This document shows, piece by piece, positions 4,931-8,410 of a DNA stretch of 8,410 nt. How positions within the stretch are numbered: the first letter of the stretch is position 1; every line of letters starts with the position of its first letter. Source of the stretch: DASUPK01 sp036377415. Lineage in GTDB: Bacteria; Actinomycetota; Thermoleophilia; Solirubrobacterales; 70-9. Where the stretch lies: contig DASUYK010000041.1 in NCBI GenBank assembly GCA_036377415.1, forward strand, positions 1 through 8,410, read 5' to 3'. The notes under the pieces were generated by a model. It saw only the letters and a list, made by a program, of their open reading frames with translations, was not told the DNA's origin and did not search any database. A program made the position numbers and the translations under genes.

Positions 4931-6611
4931 CCGCGGTACCAGCCGACCGTATACCGGCTGGCCCCCGAGCGAGCTCTCGCTCGAGCGAGGTCTCGATACG
5001 CGGCTGGCGCCAGTCGCCCGGGACGGTCTTCTCGATCCGAAGTGCCGCCTGATCCCCGTCGTAGTCGAGGGTGGCGAACTGGTTGTCGAAGGTCGGCGGC
5101 TGCTCGAGATGCCAGCTCACGCTTGGGTCCTTGACGCCGGCCGATCGTGCGAGCGCGCGGCCGATCGCGCGAGCGAGCCTCGAATCACCGGCGGTGGCGA
5201 TCCTCTCCTCGCGACGGCTAAGCGCATTCCGGAAGGGGGAGCAGACCGCCTGCCAGACGGGACTCTCGACCCCCCTCTCCTCCGGATAGGTGACCCGGGC
5301 CAGGTACGCGTGGTGGATGTCGCCCCCGAGCGTGACGATGGAGGAGGGGGGAGCGCCCCGCTCGCCCGCACCCGCGGACCCCATCAGCTCGACGATCCGC
5401 TCGAAGGAGTGAGGGAAGGCACCCCAGTGCTCGAGGTCGAGCGCGCGGCGGATGCGCTCGCCCATTCCCTTCATCAACGGGGTCCAGGCCCCTGCCGCGA
5501 CGGCGTCGCTCCATCCCTCGAGCGAGTGAATCGCCTGGGGCAGGAAGATCGGCAGCGTGTCCGCGACTATCAGGTGACGGACGTCACCGGTGACGACCTG
5601 CTCGAGCCACTTCCACTCCCCGTCGTCGAACATCCGACGTGGGCGCTCCCCGAGGATCCGGCCCTCGCGCGAGTCGAGCATCACGATCCGGACTCCGCCG
5701 AGGTCGCGGGAATGGCTCCACCGGCGGCCCTCGCTGCCCCAATCGACGTCGCGCGCCCAATCGTGGAGCATCCTCCCGGCGTCCGGCTCCTTCCTCACCT
5801 GCTCCAGCAGGCCCCGCCTCCGGATCGCCCCCGGCGAGAGGTTGCCGAGGTGCTGGTAGATCCAGTAGCTCACGAGGCCTCCCGTGATCCGGCGGTCCCA
5901 CCACGACTTGCTCCGCATCTCCTCGAGCCACGCGATCGACGTGTTCCAGTCGTCGTGGATGTCGTGGTCGTCGAAGATCATCGCGCTCGGCACGGTCGAG
6001 AGCAGCCAGCGGATCGTCTCGTCGCCCCAGCTCTCGCGGTAGAGCCGCGTGTACTCCTCGAAGTCGGCGACCTCCTCGCCCGGCCCGCCCTCGGTTCCCC
6101 GGCGTTCGCGGATGAACGCGCGGGTCTCCGGCGCATCCTCGTCGGCATAGACCTGGTCGCCAAGCATCAGCAGCACGTCCGGCCACCGATCGGGAGGCTG
6201 CTCGCGCATCCGAACCGCCAACGCGTAGAGCGCGTCGATCTCGCGCCCGTGCTCGGGGTCCTCGTCCTTGGTCAGCGTGTAGGGCGGGCGGTGCGGCACC
6301 GCCACGCGGCACGATCCGAAGACGATCTGGAGCGGGCGATCCGGATCGATCGTCCGCAGCACGCTCGGCGGGAACTCGCTGCCGCTCTCGGGCCAGACCC
6401 GCTCTCCGTCCAGGCTCACCTCGTAGGGCAGCGAGGTGCCCGGCTCGAGGTCGGCCAGGCAGACGAGGGCGTAGTGGTGCCCCTCCACCTGGAAGGTGCG
6501 CTCGCGGCGGCCGAGGACCTCGACCTCGCAGGCACGATCGGTCTCGACCCAGACGGTCGCCTCGGTTTCGCTCACGTAGCGCAGCAGGGGCCCCAGGACG
6601 AGCTCCGGCAT
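4917..6611 (-). CDS. PhoD-like metallophosphoesterase (alkaline phosphatase D family)
   Basis: PhoD-type enzymes are metal-dependent phosphomono- or phosphodiesterases. The 564-residue product has a beta-rich N-terminal domain (about 1-90), then the catalytic domain. The family motifs appear in order: F-G-S-C (98-101), L-G-D-Q-V-Y-A-D (150-157), F-D-D-H-D-I-H-D-D-W (213-222), M-L-D-S-R (311-315), and G-G-D-I-H-H-A-Y (429-436), giving the Asp, Asn/His and Cys ligands expected for a metal centre. ATG 6611 begins directly with the N-terminal beta domain. There is no signal peptide, twin-arginine motif or lipobox, unlike secreted Bacillus PhoD. The open frame continues about 315 codons upstream, but that part is antisense to uvrB and shows no domain. 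The stop overlaps the protease gene by 14 bases in convergent orientation. No clear Shine-Dalgarno sequence is seen. The physiological substrate is unknown. Confidence 0.93.
   Translation of the reverse strand: MPELVLGPLLRYVSETEATVWVETDRACEVEVLGRRERTFQVEGHHYALVCLADLEPGTSLPYEVSLDGERVWPESGSEFPPSVLRTIDPDRPLQIVFGSCRVAVPHRPPYTLTKDEDPEHGREIDALYALAVRMREQPPDRWPDVLLMLGDQVYADEDAPETRAFIRERRGTEGGPGEEVADFEEYTRLYRESWGDETIRWLLSTVPSAMIFDDHDIHDDWNTSIAWLEEMRSKSWWDRRITGGLVSYWIYQHLGNLSPGAIRRRGLLEQVRKEPDAGRMLHDWARDVDWGSEGRRWSHSRDLGGVRIVMLDSREGRILGERPRRMFDDGEWKWLEQVVTGDVRHLIVADTLPIFLPQAIHSLEGWSDAVAAGAWTPLMKGMGERIRRALDLEHWGAFPHSFERIVELMGSAGAGERGAPPSSIVTLGGDIHHAYLARVTYPEERGVESPVWQAVCSPFRNALSRREERIATAGDSRLARAIGRALARSAGVKDPSVSWHLEQPPTFDNQFATLDYDGDQAALRIEKTVPGDWRQPRIETSLERELARGPAGIRSAGTAAIRR
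4939..4961. terminator. Possible hairpin terminator after the protease gene
   Basis: CCAGCCG (4939-4945) pairs perfectly with CGGCTGG (4955-4961) around a nine-base loop, starting eight bases after the protease stop. No T-run follows on the + strand, so intrinsic termination is unproven. The hairpin lies inside the last codons of the phoD-like gene, so it would serve only the + strand transcript. Confidence 0.3.
4966..4983. repeat. Second inverted repeat next to the first hairpin
   Basis: CGAGCGA (4966-4972) and TCGCTCG (4977-4983) can form a seven-base stem with a four-base loop, and CGAGCGAG recurs at 4982-4989. The repeats lie within phoD-like codons for Leu-Glu-Arg-Glu-Leu. With the hairpin at 4939-4961 they make a structured end to the + strand transcript, or may simply reflect GC-rich codon use. 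Confidence 0.35.
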
Positions 6612-6661
6612 ACGAGGAGGGCTACCCCTGCTGGCGGCTTTGGAACTCGACAACGAAAGGC

Positions 6662-6691
6662 AGCCTAACGGCAACACGCATAGTGGCGCAA
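6662..6691 (-). promoter_or_regulatory. Candidate promoter of the phoD-like gene
   Basis: On the minus strand TTGCGC (6691-6686) and TAGGCT (6667-6662) are 18 bases apart, acceptable for a housekeeping sigma factor. Transcription would begin near 6655 and leave a leader of roughly 44 bases. The -35 match is partial. Confidence 0.4.
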
Positions 6692-6701
6692 CGCTCCCCG
6701 C

Positions 6702-6707
6702 TAGGCT
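6702..6707 (+). promoter_or_regulatory. -10-like box of uvrB, leaderless-type start
   Basis: TAGGCT fits TANNNT and ends six bases before GTG 6714, placing the start of transcription at the start codon. No good -35 box or Shine-Dalgarno sequence is present. I found no palindromic SOS (LexA) box in the 102-bp spacer, although uvrB is often SOS-controlled. Confidence 0.5.
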
Positions 6708-6713
6708 GGATCG

Positions 6714-8410
6714 GTGGCGAAGTTCAAGCTCAATCCCGCGTACACGCCGACCGCCGACCAGCCGAAGGCGATCGACGGGCTGGCCGAGGGGCTCGACTCG
6801 AGGGAGCGCTTCCAGACCCTGCTCGGGGCGACCGGCACCGGGAAGACGTTCACGATGGCCGGGGTGATCGAGCGGGTGCAGCGCCCGACCCTGGTGATCG
6901 CCCACAACAAGACGCTCGCGGCCCAGCTCTGCAACGAGTTCCGGGAGTTCTTCCCCGACAACGCCGTCGAGTACTTCGTCAGCTACTACGACTACTACCA
7001 GCCCGAGGCCTACGTCCCCGCGCAGGACCTCTACATCGAGAAGGACTCCTCGATCAACGACGAGATCGACCGTCTTCGGCACGCCGCGACCGCATCGCTG
7101 TTCGCCCGCAAGGACGTGATCATCGTCGCCTCGGTCTCCTGCATCTATGGGATCGGCTCGCCCGACCTCTACCGCGAGCAGATGCAGCTGTTCAAGGTCG
7201 GGGACTGGATCGACCGCACCGAGGTCTTCCGCAAGCTCGTCGGGATGCAGTACCGGCGGAACGACCAGAACCTCTCGCGCGGCGCGTTCCGGGCGAGGGG
7301 GGAGGTGCTGGAGATCTATCCGGCGTACGCGGAGTCCGCGTACCGGATCCAGCTCTTCGGCGACGAGATCGAAGGGATCCAGCACTTCGATCCGCTGACC
7401 GGCGAGATTCTCGACGTGATCGACCACGTCTCGGTCTGGCCGGCGAGCCACTACGTGGTCAAGGAGGAGACGATGGAGCGGGCGGTCGACGAGATCGACC
7501 GCGAGCTCCGCAACCAGGTCGCCTACTTCGAGGAGCACGGCAAGCAGCTCGAGGCCCACCGCCTCCAGCAGCGCACCCGCTACGACATGGAGATGCTCCG
7601 CGAGCTCGGCTTCTGCCCGGGGATCGAGAACTATTCGCGGATCCTCGACGGGCGCCCGCCGGGGAGCCCTCCCTACACCCTGATCGACTACTTCCCCGAC
7701 GACTTCGTCGTCTTTATCGACGAGTCACACCAGACGATCCCGCAGCTCGGCGGCATGTACGAGGGGGACTACTCGCGGAAGTCCACCCTGGTGGACTTCG
7801 GCTTCCGCCTGCCGAGCGCGGTCGACAACCGGCCGCTCAAGTTCGACGAGTTCCTCGACCGAATCAACCAGATGGTCCTGGTCTCGGCGACGCCCGGCCC
7901 CTGGGAGCGGGTGGAGTCCTCGCGGATCGTCGAGCAGATCGTCCGGCCGACCGGGATCGTCGACCCGGAGGTCGAGGTCCGCGAGACCAAGAACCAGATC
8001 GACGACCTGATGAACGAGGTCAGGGCGCGGGCGGAGCGCGACGAGCGGGTCCTGGTGACGACGCTGACGAAAAAGATGGCCGAGGATCTGACCGAGTACC
8101 TGCTCGAGCACGGTTTTCGGGTCCGCTACCTGCACTCCGAGATCGACACGCTGGAGCGGATCCAGATCATCCGGGAGCTCCGGCTCGGCGAGTACGACGT
8201 CCTCGTCGGGGTGAACCTGCTCCGGGAGGGGCTCGACCTTCCGGAGGTCTCCCTGGTCGCGATCCTCGACGCCGACAAGGAGGGGTTCCTCCGCGGCGAG
8301 ACGAGCCTGATCCAGACGATCGGACGAGCCGCCCGGAACGTCGACGGCCGGGTCCTGATGTACGCGGACAAGGAGACCGAGGCGATGCGGAAGGCGATCT
8401 CGGAGACGGA
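6714..8410 (+). CDS. uvrB: Excinuclease ABC subunit B (3' end missing)
   Basis: UvrB is the DNA-damage-verifying helicase-like subunit of the UvrABC nucleotide excision repair complex. UvrA loads it, and it recruits UvrC. The window holds 565 codons before its right edge. Seen in order: Walker A G-A-T-G-T-G-K-T (38-45), the beta-hairpin Y-Y-D-Y-Y-Q-P-E-A-Y (91-100) that inserts between DNA strands, helicase motif II D-E-S-H (336-339), motif III S-A-T (391-393), L-L-R-E-G-L-D-L-P-E-V (502-512), and motif VI Q-T-I-G-R-A-A-R (534-541). All key residues look intact. The full protein is usually about 660-700 residues, so what is missing is the C-terminal linker and UVR domain that binds UvrC. GTG 6714 is chosen because the protein then begins at the family's usual F-x-L-x-P start and a -10 box lies six bases upstream. 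Confidence 0.98.
   Translation, partial: MAKFKLNPAYTPTADQPKAIDGLAEGLDSRERFQTLLGATGTGKTFTMAGVIERVQRPTLVIAHNKTLAAQLCNEFREFFPDNAVEYFVSYYDYYQPEAYVPAQDLYIEKDSSINDEIDRLRHAATASLFARKDVIIVASVSCIYGIGSPDLYREQMQLFKVGDWIDRTEVFRKLVGMQYRRNDQNLSRGAFRARGEVLEIYPAYAESAYRIQLFGDEIEGIQHFDPLTGEILDVIDHVSVWPASHYVVKEETMERAVDEIDRELRNQVAYFEEHGKQLEAHRLQQRTRYDMEMLRELGFCPGIENYSRILDGRPPGSPPYTLIDYFPDDFVVFIDESHQTIPQLGGMYEGDYSRKSTLVDFGFRLPSAVDNRPLKFDEFLDRINQMVLVSATPGPWERVESSRIVEQIVRPTGIVDPEVEVRETKNQIDDLMNEVRARAERDERVLVTTLTKKMAEDLTEYLLEHGFRVRYLHSEIDTLERIQIIRELRLGEYDVLVGVNLLREGLDLPEVSLVAILDADKEGFLRGETSLIQTIGRAARNVDGRVLMYADKETEAMRKAISET

Noticed and set aside
6614..6619. AGGAGG on the + strand as a ribosome binding site
   Set aside because: No + strand open frame starts just after it. 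It lies beside the phoD start on the opposite strand and 95 bases before uvrB.
6640..6660. GAAC/CAAC elements as an SOS box for uvrB
   Set aside because: The second half-site is not the inverted complement, so there is no GAAC-N4-GTTC-type palindrome.
6612..7559. Open frame of about 315 codons antisense to uvrB, in frame with the phoD-like gene
   Set aside because: It has no recognisable domain, its Leu/Val/Asp-rich make-up is what antisense of GC-rich coding DNA gives, and UvrB on the other strand is unmistakable.

Overview
The window is high-GC, gene-dense bacterial DNA that looks like a chromosomal housekeeping locus of an actinobacterium. The evidence is a four-S1-domain ribosomal protein S1 of actinobacterial length, the order rpsA-coaE-...-uvrB (which I recall from Mycobacterium), and start codons sitting six bases after TANNNT -10 boxes (leaderless-type starts). 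A deep-branching class such as Thermoleophilia is my guess from the flavour of the proteins. It is inference, not shown by the window. I see no RNA genes, CRISPR array, insertion sequence or prophage.

Layout. Bases 2-208 (+) are the last 68 codons of a DMT-superfamily membrane protein of the YdcZ/DUF606 type. Its end overlaps the end of a convergent FAD-dependent oxidoreductase of the geranylgeranyl-reductase family (150-1301, -). Divergent from that starts a compact + strand run: rpsA (1381-2826), coaE (2823-3413), a membrane-anchored lytic transglycosylase (3410-4078) and a secreted chymotrypsin-fold serine protease (about 4100-4930). The first three are joined by 4-base stop/start overlaps, and the fourth follows after about 21 bases. 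A PhoD-like metallophosphoesterase (4917-6611, -) converges on the protease and overlaps it by 14 bases. A 102-bp divergent spacer then separates phoD from uvrB (6714 to the window edge, +), which is cut before its C-terminal UVR domain.

How the genes fit together. The + strand run mixes translation (S1), coenzyme A synthesis (CoaE) and two envelope/extracellular enzymes that cut peptidoglycan and protein. The shared transcript is inferred from spacing only. phoD and uvrB have separate divergent promoters in the spacer, each with a TAGGCT -10-like box.

Nothing here is clearly a new system. The points most worth a second look are an apparent ATT (or CTG) start that restores a full signal peptide to the protease, leaderless-type start architecture at two genes, a missing first aspartate in the CoaE DxD motif, an exact 27-bp tandem duplication in the acidic tail of S1, and a PhoD-like enzyme without an export signal.
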